Assembly (NCBI GenBank): GCA_900554175.1
Contig: USGK01000013.1
Span: forward strand, 1 to 40,790
DNA from: an uncultured Clostridium sp.
GTDB taxonomy: Bacteria; Bacillota; Clostridia; TANB77; CAG-508
Reading direction: 5' to 3'
Length of the DNA stretch: 40,790 nt
In this document: positions 33,147 to 40,718 of the stretch, in pieces
How the letters are laid out: every line of letters begins with the position of its first letter
How positions within the stretch are numbered: the stretch's first letter is position 1
Made by a program: the position numbers and the translations under genes
Notes under the pieces: model-generated
The model's database searches: none
Told to the model about the DNA's origin: nothing
What the model saw: the letters and a program-made list of their open reading frames with translations, nothing else

Positions 33147-33953
33147 CTAGATTCTTGTAAAATATAAAGCAATTACAATTAATCCTATTACCACTCTATA
33201 TATAGCAAATATTTTGAAACTTCCTTTTTTCAAAAAATCTAATAAAAATTTTATTATTAACATTCCTACAACAAAGCTTGACATAACTCCTACTAAAAAA
33301 GCTAAATTAAAAGTAAAACTTGATAAGTCAAATATAACTGCTGCTGCTGTAATTGGTGCTGCAAGCATAAAAGAAAATTTTGCTGCACTATTTCTATCTA
33401 TATTTAAAGCTCTTGCAACAGTCATTGTGATTCCAGAACGTGAAACACCTGGAAAGGCAGCTGCTATTGCTTGTGACATTCCTATAAGCATTGATTGTTT
33501 TAATGTTATATCCTCGTATTTTGTTTTAGATTTTGCTTTTTTATCTACAACATATAAAACTATACCCATTACAATTAAAGTTATAGCTATTATAAGCATT
33601 TCAAAATTAAAATTATCTCCAACTATTTTTGCTGATATCTTATCTAAAATTAAACTTAGAATTCCTGCTGGTATTGTGGCAAATACAATACTCCAAAACA
33701 TTCTTCCTTCAGTAGTTTTTTTCTTCTTAACCACCTGATTGTATCCACCTTTAATTAAAACAATCCAATCTTTAAAGAAAAATATCATAATTGCAAGTAA
33801 GGTTCCTAGATGTAATGCCACATCAAAAGAATCCGATATTTCATCCCATCCAAATATCCATGGAAATAAATTCAAATGTGCTGAACTTGAAACTGGTAAA
33901 AATTCAGTCAATCCTTGAACTATTCCTAATATCATTGCATGTAAAACTTCCAT
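33147..33953 (-). CDS. uppP: Undecaprenyl-diphosphate phosphatase (BacA family)
   Basis: UppP dephosphorylates undecaprenyl pyrophosphate at the membrane, recycling the lipid carrier for peptidoglycan and glycan synthesis; overproduction is linked to bacitracin resistance. The 268-residue polytopic protein has both hallmark motifs, GIVQGLTEFLPVSSSAHL near the N-terminus and FPGVSRSGITM in the second half, with about seven or eight membrane segments. GGAGG precedes the ATG. It has its own promoter at 34024-34052. UppS, which makes the carrier, is encoded at 37695-38408. Confidence 0.96.
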   Translation of the reverse strand: MEVLHAMILGIVQGLTEFLPVSSSAHLNLFPWIFGWDEISDSFDVALHLGTLLAIMIFFFKDWIVLIKGGYNQVVKKKKTTEGRMFWSIVFATIPAGILSLILDKISAKIVGDNFNFEMLIIAITLIVMGIVLYVVDKKAKSKTKYEDITLKQSMLIGMSQAIAAAFPGVSRSGITMTVARALNIDRNSAAKFSFMLAAPITAAAVIFDLSSFTFNLAFLVGVMSSFVVGMLIIKFLLDFLKKGSFKIFAIYRVVIGLIVIALYFTRI

Positions 33954-34023
33954 AATTTATTCCTCCATCTATTTATATATATTTTTTTTGATTTTTTTTA
34001 TTCGTTAATTTTTTTACTTTGTT

Positions 34024-34052
34024 ATTATACTATTTATTATTTTTTTTTGCAA
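34024..34052 (-). promoter_or_regulatory. Sigma-A promoter of uppP
   Basis: On the minus strand TTGCAA (34052-34047), a 17-nt spacer starting with six A, and TATAAT (34029-34024). It lies immediately after the recO stop codon. Confidence 0.8.
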
Positions 34053-34059
34053 TAATTTT

Positions 34060-34788
34060 TTAGAATAAATCTTCTAATTTATATTCTTTTTCTAATTTCT
34101 CGTTAAAATAAACCTTACAAATTAATTCAAGTTCCCTTAAGCTTTCTTCTTTTAAGTTAAAAGAAAACAATTTTTTTGAAGGTGCTTCAATAATATATTT
34201 CAAAGCAATATATGTACTATTTGTAATTTTTATAGCTCCTTTATCTTGTCTACTACATATTTCACATTTTGTTCCATTATTTCTAATACTAAAATAACAT
34301 AAATTTTCTTTTTTTCCACAGTTAACACACTTTTCTACCATAGGTTTAAAACCTAAATAACATAATAATTTTAATTTAAAAATACTAATAATAAAATCTA
34401 AATCTTTTTTTGATTCTGATATCATATATAAAGTATTTAAATATAATGTTAATACTTTATAACTATTTTCGTTTTCACTTGTTACTTCCTTAATTATTTT
34501 TGTAACATGAACAGCATATTTTAATTTATTTAAATCTGTTCTTATATTATAAAACATTTCTATAGTCTCACATGAATTTATCTTGTAATGTTCTGCTCCT
34601 TTATACATTATATATTCTCCAAAACATAAAAATTGTGTGCCTGCAAGCAATGAACTGCTAGGGCGTCTTGCCCCTTTTGCGACACACGAAATTTTTCCTT
34701 GCCCAGGTGTTAACATTGTTAACATTTTATCAAAATCACCCATATTACTTTCAGAAATTATTATTCCATTTGTTTTTATTATCCCCAT
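34060..34788 (-). CDS. recO: DNA repair protein RecO
   Basis: RecO loads RecA onto SSB-coated DNA together with RecR in recombinational repair. The 242-residue protein has the N-terminal OB fold (TNGIIISESNMGDFDKMLTMLTPGQGKISCVAKGARRP) and a C-terminal helical domain with a zinc finger (CVNCGKKENLC, then CEIC). The length is typical. AAAGGTGG lies before the ATG, inside yqzL, whose last 38 nt overlap recO in another frame. It is the last gene of the pyrH-to-recO run. Confidence 0.95.
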   Translation of the reverse strand: MGIIKTNGIIISESNMGDFDKMLTMLTPGQGKISCVAKGARRPSSSLLAGTQFLCFGEYIMYKGAEHYKINSCETIEMFYNIRTDLNKLKYAVHVTKIIKEVTSENENSYKVLTLYLNTLYMISESKKDLDFIISIFKLKLLCYLGFKPMVEKCVNCGKKENLCYFSIRNNGTKCEICSRQDKGAIKITNSTYIALKYIIEAPSKKLFSFNLKEESLRELELICKVYFNEKLEKEYKLEDLF

Positions 34789-34978
34789 CTTGTTCCACCT
34801 TTTGTATATACATGTTACTGTTTCTACCTAAATTCTGCATATCTTTTATATTTTGCATTTCTTGATTTAATACAATATTGCTATTTTCTTTTTGGATTTT
34901 TTCAATTTGTTTTAATTCTAAAAAGGTATTAATATTCCCTGTATTTTTAAATGCATTCCATGCTAAATCTTTTATCAT
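34751..34978 (-). CDS. yqzL: YqzL family protein
   Basis: The first 30 residues, MIKDLAWNAFKNTGNINTF followed by LELKQIE, match the YqzL pattern (DFTWKVFxxTGxIxxYLLFKE). Position confirms it: B. subtilis also has yqzL between era and recO. At 75 residues it is longer than the roughly 45-residue Bacillus form; the extra tail is Asn/Lys/Gln-rich and overlaps recO by 38 nt. Function is unknown. AAGGAAG precedes the ATG. Confidence 0.82.
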   Translation of the reverse strand: MIKDLAWNAFKNTGNINTFLELKQIEKIQKENSNIVLNQEMQNIKDMQNLGRNSNMYIQKVEQDGDNKNKWNNNF

Positions 34979-35048
34979 ATGCTCACTTCCTTCTTATGTT
35001 ATTTTTAACTTTTTTTATTTTTTTATTCATTTTAAAATACAAGAAAAC

Positions 35049-35939
35049 TTATGACTCAAAAAATTTTGTATCATTCATCCAATTTTCTTTTACCTTCACC
35101 CATGTTTTCAGATTGATTTTTGTTCCAAAGTTCTCTTCCATATCTTTGCGTGCAAGTGTTCCAATTCTTTTTAACATTGTTCCATTTTTTCCAATTATAA
35201 TGCCTTTATGTGCATTTCTTAAACAATAAATTGTAGCCTCTATTAAATAAACTGGTTCTCCATCTCTTGTCTTTTTTAAAGTCATTTTTTCAACTTTTAC
35301 AAAAATACCATGTGGCACTTCGTCTTGAAGTAATATTAAAGCTTTTTCTCTTATAGTTTCTTCTGCAAGCTGTCTTAAAGTTTGGTCTGTATATTCTTCA
35401 ATATCATAATATGCAATTCCTTCTTTAAGGTTCTTCTCAATCTCATCTAAAACTACATCTTTATATTTTGGTTTTTTAGCAGAAATTGGAATAATTGCTT
35501 CAAAGTTGTATTCGTTATTATATAAATCTATTAATTTTGCAAGTTCTTCTTTATTAACTAAATCCACTTTATTTATTATTAATATCGTTTTCTTTTTAGC
35601 TTCTTTTATTTTATCTAAAATTTTTCTATCTCCACGTCCAACCTCTTTACTGTCTGCTTCAATTAAAAATAGCACAACATCTGAATCTGCAATCGCTCCC
35701 CACGAAAGTTCAATCATATTTTCATTTAATTTTGTTTTTGGTTTATGTATTCCCGGTGTATCTATAAATATTATTTGAGAGTTTTTTCTATTTACAATTC
35801 CCCTTACTTGGGTTCTTGTTGTTTGAACTTTGTTTGCAATTGCTGCAACTTTTTCTCCCACTAATAAATTTATTAATGTAGATTTTCCTACATTTGTTCT
35901 TCCTATTATAGATACAAAACCTGATTTAAACTTTTCCAT
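35049..35939 (-). CDS. era: GTPase Era
   Basis: Era is a small-subunit assembly GTPase that binds 16S rRNA near its 3' end. The 296-residue protein has G1 GRTNVGKS (13-20), G2 TTRTQVRG, G3 DTPGIHKPK, G4 NKVD and G5 SAKK, then a C-terminal KH domain (IGKNGTMLKRIGTLARKDME) and the terminal LKTWVKVKENW. GGAG lies five bases before the ATG. Its place in an operon with recO and upstream lipid genes is common in Firmicutes. Confidence 0.96.
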   Translation of the reverse strand: MEKFKSGFVSIIGRTNVGKSTLINLLVGEKVAAIANKVQTTRTQVRGIVNRKNSQIIFIDTPGIHKPKTKLNENMIELSWGAIADSDVVLFLIEADSKEVGRGDRKILDKIKEAKKKTILIINKVDLVNKEELAKLIDLYNNEYNFEAIIPISAKKPKYKDVVLDEIEKNLKEGIAYYDIEEYTDQTLRQLAEETIREKALILLQDEVPHGIFVKVEKMTLKKTRDGEPVYLIEATIYCLRNAHKGIIIGKNGTMLKRIGTLARKDMEENFGTKINLKTWVKVKENWMNDTKFFES

Positions 35940-35995
35940 TCATTCTCCATTCTTTTCTTCTTTTAAAACTCACTATTCTCTTAATTATTTTTACT

Positions 35996-36736
35996 TTATT
36001 TTCCTATTGCTCTTAAAACGTCATTATATGTTACAAATATTGATAATGCAATTAAAAATGAAAATCCTAATAACTGAATTTTAACTTCTAATTCTTGCTT
36101 TAAAGGTTTCTTTCTAATTAATTCTATAATTAACAATAAAATTTTTCCTCCATCCAAAGCAGGAATTGGAAGTAAATTTGTAACTCCAAGTGAAACAGAA
36201 ACTACAGACATTATATAAAAATATTGTGCTATTCCTGAAGTTTGAGATACTACACTTGATATCCCTACTGGACCTGTTAGATCTTTAATACTAATATTTC
36301 CAGTAAAAATAAGTCTTAAACTTTCTAAAATTGATTGTAAAAAAGCACCTGTAACTTGCAATCCCTCCAAAATGCTTCCATATTTAATCGAAAAAATAAT
36401 CATAAATACAATAATACCAAAAACAATATTTACAACAGCACCTGCTGCAACAATAGCTATTCTTCTTGATATACTTGCATTATTAAAAGCATTTTCTGCT
36501 GCTGAATCTTCCATTTCGCCTTCCATACTTACAAATCCACCAAGTGGAATAAGCCTTACAGCATATTGAGTTTCTTGATATTTTCTTTTGAAAATTGTAG
36601 GTCCAAATCCTATAGCAAATTCATTAACTTTTACCTTGCATAATTTTGCTATTAAAAAGTGTCCTCCTTCGTGTATAAAAATTAAAAATCCTAATAAAAA
36701 TATTATTTTTATTGCTGATATAATAAAATTTAACAA
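35996..36736 (-). CDS. Site-2 protease family (M50) membrane metalloprotease lacking a PDZ domain
   Basis: This occupies the rseP position next to cdsA. The 246-residue membrane protein has the zinc motif HEGGH (22-26) in TM1, the GFGPTIFKRKYQETQYAVRLIPLGGFVSMEGE loop, and the second active-site motif NLLPIPALDGGK late in the sequence. RseP-type proteases are usually 330 residues or more and carry one or two PDZ domains between TM2 and TM3; here only about 40 residues separate those segments, so the PDZ is missing. Catalytic residues look intact. The start is TTG 36736, with AAAGGAGG six bases upstream. A role in cleaving an anti-sigma factor is family knowledge only. Confidence 0.87.
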   Translation of the reverse strand: MLNFIISAIKIIFLLGFLIFIHEGGHFLIAKLCKVKVNEFAIGFGPTIFKRKYQETQYAVRLIPLGGFVSMEGEMEDSAAENAFNNASISRRIAIVAAGAVVNIVFGIIVFMIIFSIKYGSILEGLQVTGAFLQSILESLRLIFTGNISIKDLTGPVGISSVVSQTSGIAQYFYIMSVVSVSLGVTNLLPIPALDGGKILLLIIELIRKKPLKQELEVKIQLLGFSFLIALSIFVTYNDVLRAIGK

Positions 36737-36828
36737 TTCTGTCCTCCTTTATTATTTAAATCAACTACAACATTTCTAAAATCTCACTATAAATTTATTT
36801 TATAAAACAAATCTATATTCTACTATTT

Positions 36829-37632
36829 TTATACCATTAAAAACATTAAATATACAAATGGTGCTATAAAAATCAAACTATCTATTCTGTCTAACATTCC
36901 ACCATGACCTGGAAGTAAATTTCCATAGTCCTTCACATCTGCAAATCTTTTTATGCTTGATGCAGTAAAGTCGCCAACTTGACTAATTATACTAAAAATA
37001 ACAGCCGATAATGATAATATTAAACATGAATAATTTACTCCGAAACTTTTATTTATTATTATTGTATATAATGTAGCTACTACAACAGCTCCTAAAATTC
37101 CTGCAATGCATCCTTCGATTGACTTTTTAGGACTAACTTTACTAAATTTATGTTTTCCAAATTTTTTTCCTATTAAATATGCAAATATGTCTGTCGCCCA
37201 AGCTACAACAAATATATAACCAATTAATATTTTTCCATTCTCTAGTTCCATAATTAAAGATAAAAACAATATAAATGTAACTATATAAACTATTCCTAAA
37301 AGAGTATATGCTACATCTTTAAATGTTGTTTTCATGTCTGTTATTATCACTTTAATAAATAAAATCATAAAAATAAATGGAATTCCAATTAATACTATAT
37401 TTTTAACATATTCTACATCTAAAAACGGTGTTAATCCAATTATAAAAGTACTTACATATGCTATCCATTCTATAGGATGCGCTACCTTTTTTACAACAGA
37501 CATATATTCATACATACATATTATAGCAGCAACCATAAAAACTGTATCAATTACATACTTATTGCAAAATATAAATACTAAAATTACGCTTGGAAGTCCA
37601 AGTACAGTTGTTAATATTCTTTTTAAATCCAT
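36829..37632 (-). CDS. cdsA: Phosphatidate cytidylyltransferase
   Basis: CdsA makes CDP-diacylglycerol from phosphatidic acid and CTP, the precursor for PgsA. The 267-residue polytopic protein carries the C-terminal CDS signature around SIKRFADVKDYGNLLPGHGG followed by MLDRIDSLIF, and KFGKHKFSKVSPKKSIEG before it. ATG 37632 is the first possible start after the SD: an in-frame TAG lies 15 nt upstream. The SD GAGGAGG is 38 nt away with a 9-bp hairpin between. Confidence 0.94.
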   Translation of the reverse strand: MDLKRILTTVLGLPSVILVFIFCNKYVIDTVFMVAAIICMYEYMSVVKKVAHPIEWIAYVSTFIIGLTPFLDVEYVKNIVLIGIPFIFMILFIKVIITDMKTTFKDVAYTLLGIVYIVTFILFLSLIMELENGKILIGYIFVVAWATDIFAYLIGKKFGKHKFSKVSPKKSIEGCIAGILGAVVVATLYTIIINKSFGVNYSCLILSLSAVIFSIISQVGDFTASSIKRFADVKDYGNLLPGHGGMLDRIDSLIFIAPFVYLMFLMV

Positions 37633-37677
37633 ATTCTTTGTATTCTAAAAAATTTTACTTTTTAGAAAATCCTCCTC
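37630..37677 (-). promoter_or_regulatory. SD-hairpin-ATG translation start of cdsA
   Basis: On the minus strand GAGGAGG (37677-37671), ATT, then a hairpin TTCTAAAAA-(7 nt)-TTTTTAGAA (37667-37643; nine perfect pairs), then 10 nt, then ATG 37632. The linear gap is 38 nt; the effective gap is 13 nt. An in-frame stop (TAG) between SD and ATG excludes a nearer start in the cdsA frame. This is an internal site of a long operon, 62 nt after the uppS stop. Confidence 0.65.
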
Positions 37678-37694
37678 TTTTTTCTATTTGTATT

Positions 37695-38408
37695 TTAATT
37701 TACTCCGAATTTTCTTGTTCTTTTTTGATAGACTTCTATAGCATCCTCTAAATCTTTTTCTAAAAAGTCAGGCCAATTTTTCTCCACAAATAAAAATTCT
37801 GTATAAACAAGTTGCCATGGTAAGAAATTACTTAATCTTATTTCTCCACTAGTGCGAATCAATAAATCTGGATCAGGCATTCCATTTGTATAAAGATTTT
37901 TTGAAACTAATTCTTCATCTATATCTTCTATTTGTATTTCATTTTCTTTCACTTTATTTGAAATTTCTTTAATAGCTCTTATTATTTCTGCTCTTCCTCC
38001 ATAATTTAGTGCAATATTAAATACTACCCCTGTATTATTTTTAGTTCTTTCTATACAATTTTTAATTCCAATTTGCATCTTTTCACTAAATGCTGATGTA
38101 TCTCCTAAAAATTGTACCTTTATATTTTCCGAATTTGCTCTTTTAGAATATTCTTCTATATAGCTTTGAAGTAACAACATTAAACTTTTAACTTCATCTT
38201 CTGCTCTTTTCCAATTTTCTGTTGAAAATGCATATACTGTCAAATACTCTATTCCTAATTTATTTGCATGTCTTACTATTTTCTCTAAAGTCTTTGCACC
38301 TTCCTTGTGTCCCATTGCAATAGGTAGTTTTTTAGCCTTTGCCCATCTTCTATTGCCATCCATTATAATTGCTATGTGTTTTGGTAAATTTTCTTTGTTA
38401 TAATTCAT
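37695..38408 (-). CDS. uppS: Isoprenyl transferase (undecaprenyl diphosphate synthase)
   Basis: UppS adds eight isopentenyl units in cis to farnesyl diphosphate, giving the C55 carrier. The 237-residue product has HIAIIMDGNRRWAK (catalytic Asp), GHKEGAKTLEK, YAFSTENWKR, ALNYGGRAEI and the terminal LIRTSGEIRLSNFLPWQ with YTEFLFVEKNWPDF. ATG 38408 has AAGGA eight bases upstream; the TTG just before it is less likely. It starts 14 nt after ispA, so substrate and enzyme genes are coupled. Confidence 0.96.
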   Translation of the reverse strand: MNYNKENLPKHIAIIMDGNRRWAKAKKLPIAMGHKEGAKTLEKIVRHANKLGIEYLTVYAFSTENWKRAEDEVKSLMLLLQSYIEEYSKRANSENIKVQFLGDTSAFSEKMQIGIKNCIERTKNNTGVVFNIALNYGGRAEIIRAIKEISNKVKENEIQIEDIDEELVSKNLYTNGMPDPDLLIRTSGEIRLSNFLPWQLVYTEFLFVEKNWPDFLEKDLEDAIEVYQKRTRKFGVN

Positions 38409-38422
38409 CAAATCATTCCTTT

Positions 38423-39313
38423 TTATTTATTTCTATCTTTTATATATATTGCCAAAAGTTTTAAAAACTCCGCTTTTTCTCCAAATTTTTCTGTGATTTC
38501 TATCGCTTCTTTTGTTATATTTTCTAAAATCTCTTTTGCTTTTTCTAATCCATATTTAGACACATATGTGCATTTTTTATTTTTTTCATCATTTCCTACA
38601 GGTTTTCCAGTAATTAGTTCATTTCCTTCAACTGATAAAATATCATCTTTTACCTGAAATGCTAATCCTATTTTTTCTGCATAATTTGTAAGTAACTTTA
38701 GGTGTTCTTCATCACAATTTGCTAGAATTGCTCCCATCCTTACACACAGTTTAATAAGAGCCCCTGTTTTGTTTTGATGTATATATTCTAAATAATCTTC
38801 AGAAATTTTCTTTCCTTCATATTCTGTATCGATGTATTCTCCAGCAATCATTCTATCAACTGCTTTGGTAAATTCATTAAATACTTTTAACTTAGTTTCT
38901 AAATCATATTTATTTTCTGTATTTAACAAGTCATTACTTATTACTATATAACCATTATTTAAAAGCCCATCACCTGCAAGAATAGCCGTTGCCTCATTAT
39001 ATTTTTTATGATTTGTAAGTTTTCCATGTCTAAAACTATCATTATCTATGCCTGGTAAATCATCATGTATCAAGGAAAAATTGTGTATCATTTCTATTGC
39101 TACAGCATATGGCATACACTTTTGAACATCATCTCTAAATAATTTATATGTTGCCAATACTAAAATAGGCCTTATTCTTTTTCCTCCACCCATTAAACTA
39201 TATTCCATAGATTCGTTTAAAATTCTCTCAGGTACATCGTTTTCTCTTAAAAAATTTGCTAGTTCTTTATCTATTTGTTTTTGATATTTTTTTAGTTCTT
39301 CTTTAAAATCCAT
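38423..39313 (-). CDS. ispA: Polyprenyl synthetase (farnesyl diphosphate synthase type)
   Basis: This 296-residue trans-prenyltransferase makes farnesyl (or geranyl) diphosphate, the primer for UppS. The first Asp-rich motif is HDDLPGIDND; the second reads KDDILSVEG, with Ser in place of the usual third Asp (DDILD), a variant I recall from other clostridial copies. GGGKRIRP and GKPVGNDEKNKKCTY are typical of IspA. AAAGGA lies twelve bases before the ATG. ispA is more often found with xseA/xseB and dxs; its place between frr and uppS is unusual but metabolically sensible. Confidence 0.92.
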   Translation of the reverse strand: MDFKEELKKYQKQIDKELANFLRENDVPERILNESMEYSLMGGGKRIRPILVLATYKLFRDDVQKCMPYAVAIEMIHNFSLIHDDLPGIDNDSFRHGKLTNHKKYNEATAILAGDGLLNNGYIVISNDLLNTENKYDLETKLKVFNEFTKAVDRMIAGEYIDTEYEGKKISEDYLEYIHQNKTGALIKLCVRMGAILANCDEEHLKLLTNYAEKIGLAFQVKDDILSVEGNELITGKPVGNDEKNKKCTYVSKYGLEKAKEILENITKEAIEITEKFGEKAEFLKLLAIYIKDRNK

Positions 39314-39339
39314 TTATATTGCAAATCCTTTCAGACACT

Positions 39340-39888
39340 TTAAATTGACATTATTTCATTTTCTTTATTTTCAATTATTTTATCAATTTCTTCAATATTT
39401 TTATCAGTTATTTTTTGAATTTCTTCTTCTGAGGCTTTTAATTCATCTTCTGTCATTTCACCTTGTTTTTGAATTGACTTTGCTTTATCAATGCCATCTC
39501 TTCTTGCATTTCTAACAGCAACTTTTGCTTCTTCAGCATATTTTTTTATTTCTTTTACCAAATCTTTTCTTCTTTCTTCTGTTAATTCAGGAAATGCTAA
39601 GCGAATAACTTTTCCATCATTATTTGGATTTATTCCTATATCTGATGCAAGTATTGATTTTTCAATTTCTTTCAATACACTTAAATCCCATGGTTGAATA
39701 ACTATCATTCTAGCTTCTGGAACAGATATTCCAGCTACTTGATTTATAGGTGTAGGTGTTCCATAATAATTTATTTTTATTTTATTTAATATTGCAGGGT
39801 TTGCTCTTCCTGCTCTTACTTCTGAAAGTTTTGAAGTTAAGCCTTCTATTGTTTTTGACATTTTTTCCTTTATTTCACTATAATCCAT
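39340..39888 (-). CDS. frr: Ribosome recycling factor
   Basis: Frr splits post-termination ribosomes together with EF-G. The 182-residue protein has the full-length family pattern: the helical N-terminus with LSEVRAGRANPAILNKI, YYGTPTPINQVAGISVPEARM, the PWDLSVLKEIEKSI segment and the LTEERRKDLVKEIKKYAEEAKVAVRNARRD stretch. It is 58 nt after pyrH. AAAGGA precedes the ATG. Confidence 0.97.
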   Translation of the reverse strand: MDYSEIKEKMSKTIEGLTSKLSEVRAGRANPAILNKIKINYYGTPTPINQVAGISVPEARMIVIQPWDLSVLKEIEKSILASDIGINPNNDGKVIRLAFPELTEERRKDLVKEIKKYAEEAKVAVRNARRDGIDKAKSIQKQGEMTEDELKASEEEIQKITDKNIEEIDKIIENKENEIMSI

Positions 39889-39946
39889 AATTTTTCTTTC
39901 CTTTCTTTTTAGATAAATCTGAAATTGTATCTAAATCTATACTTTT

Positions 39947-40657
39947 CTATTTAACTATTGTTCCTATTTTTTCACCTTTTACAGCCCTTACTATATTTTC
40001 AGGATCTGCTATTCCAAATACTACTAAAGGAATATTATTATCTTTGCAAAGTGCCGTAGCTGTTGAATCCATAACTTTTAAATCTTTTTGTAAAACTTCT
40101 GCATATGTTATTTCATCATATTTTACTGCATTTGGATCTAGCTTTGGATCTGCAGAATAAACAGCATCTATTGCCTTTCCTAAAAGTATTGCATCAGCTT
40201 CTATTTCTGCTGCCCTTAAAGCTGCTCCCGTATCTGTTGTAAAGAATGGATTTCCTGTACCACATGCAAATATTACTACTCTTTTTCTTCCTAAATGTTT
40301 TATTGCTTTTCTTTTTATAAATGGTTCTGCAATTTCTCTCATTTCTATTGCTGTTTGAACCCTTGTGTATATTCCTCTAGCTTCTATTGCATCTTGAAGT
40401 GCTAAAGCATTCATTGCTGTTGCAAGCATTCCCATATAATCGGCTGTTGTTTTTTCCATTTGTTCGCCATTTCTTCTTCCTCTCCAAAAGTTTCCTCCGC
40501 CAACTACAATTGCAACTTCAACTCCCATTTCTACAACTTCTTTAACTTTATCACAAATTGCTCCTACTACTTTTATATTTATTCCTGTTTTATCTTCTCC
40601 TGCTAATGCTTCTCCACTTAATTTTAATAAAACTCTTTTATATTTTGCTTCAGACAT
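39947..40657 (-). CDS. pyrH: UMP kinase
   Basis: PyrH phosphorylates UMP to UDP with ATP in pyrimidine nucleotide synthesis. The 236-residue amino-acid-kinase-fold protein has KRVLLKLSGEALAG, VGGGNFWRGR, the ADYMGMLATAMNALALQDA helix, GTGNPFFTTDTGAALRA and the KAIDAVYSADP loop. AAAGGAAG precedes the ATG and a promoter lies at 40690-40718, so the operon can start here rather than depend on an upstream rpsB-tsf, which is not in the window. Confidence 0.97.
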   Translation of the reverse strand: MSEAKYKRVLLKLSGEALAGEDKTGINIKVVGAICDKVKEVVEMGVEVAIVVGGGNFWRGRRNGEQMEKTTADYMGMLATAMNALALQDAIEARGIYTRVQTAIEMREIAEPFIKRKAIKHLGRKRVVIFACGTGNPFFTTDTGAALRAAEIEADAILLGKAIDAVYSADPKLDPNAVKYDEITYAEVLQKDLKVMDSTATALCKDNNIPLVVFGIADPENIVRAVKGEKIGTIVK

Positions 40658-40689
40658 TTTTTTATCTTCCTTTCATTACTTTTTTTGCT

Positions 40690-40718
40690 ATTCTATCATA
40701 ATTTCAAAAAAATCACAA
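40690..40718 (-). promoter_or_regulatory. Sigma-A promoter of the pyrH operon
   Basis: On the minus strand TTGTGA (40718-40713), a 17-nt spacer and TAGAAT (40695-40690) with an extended TGA before it. The start would be about 25 nt before the pyrH ATG. The rest of the right edge (40719-40790) shows nothing I can name. Confidence 0.7.

Noticed and set aside
33214..33738. Plus-strand open frame (174 codons) opposite uppP
   Set aside because: uppP on the minus strand carries both family motifs and a promoter; the opposite frame is Ile/Lys/Thr-rich noise.
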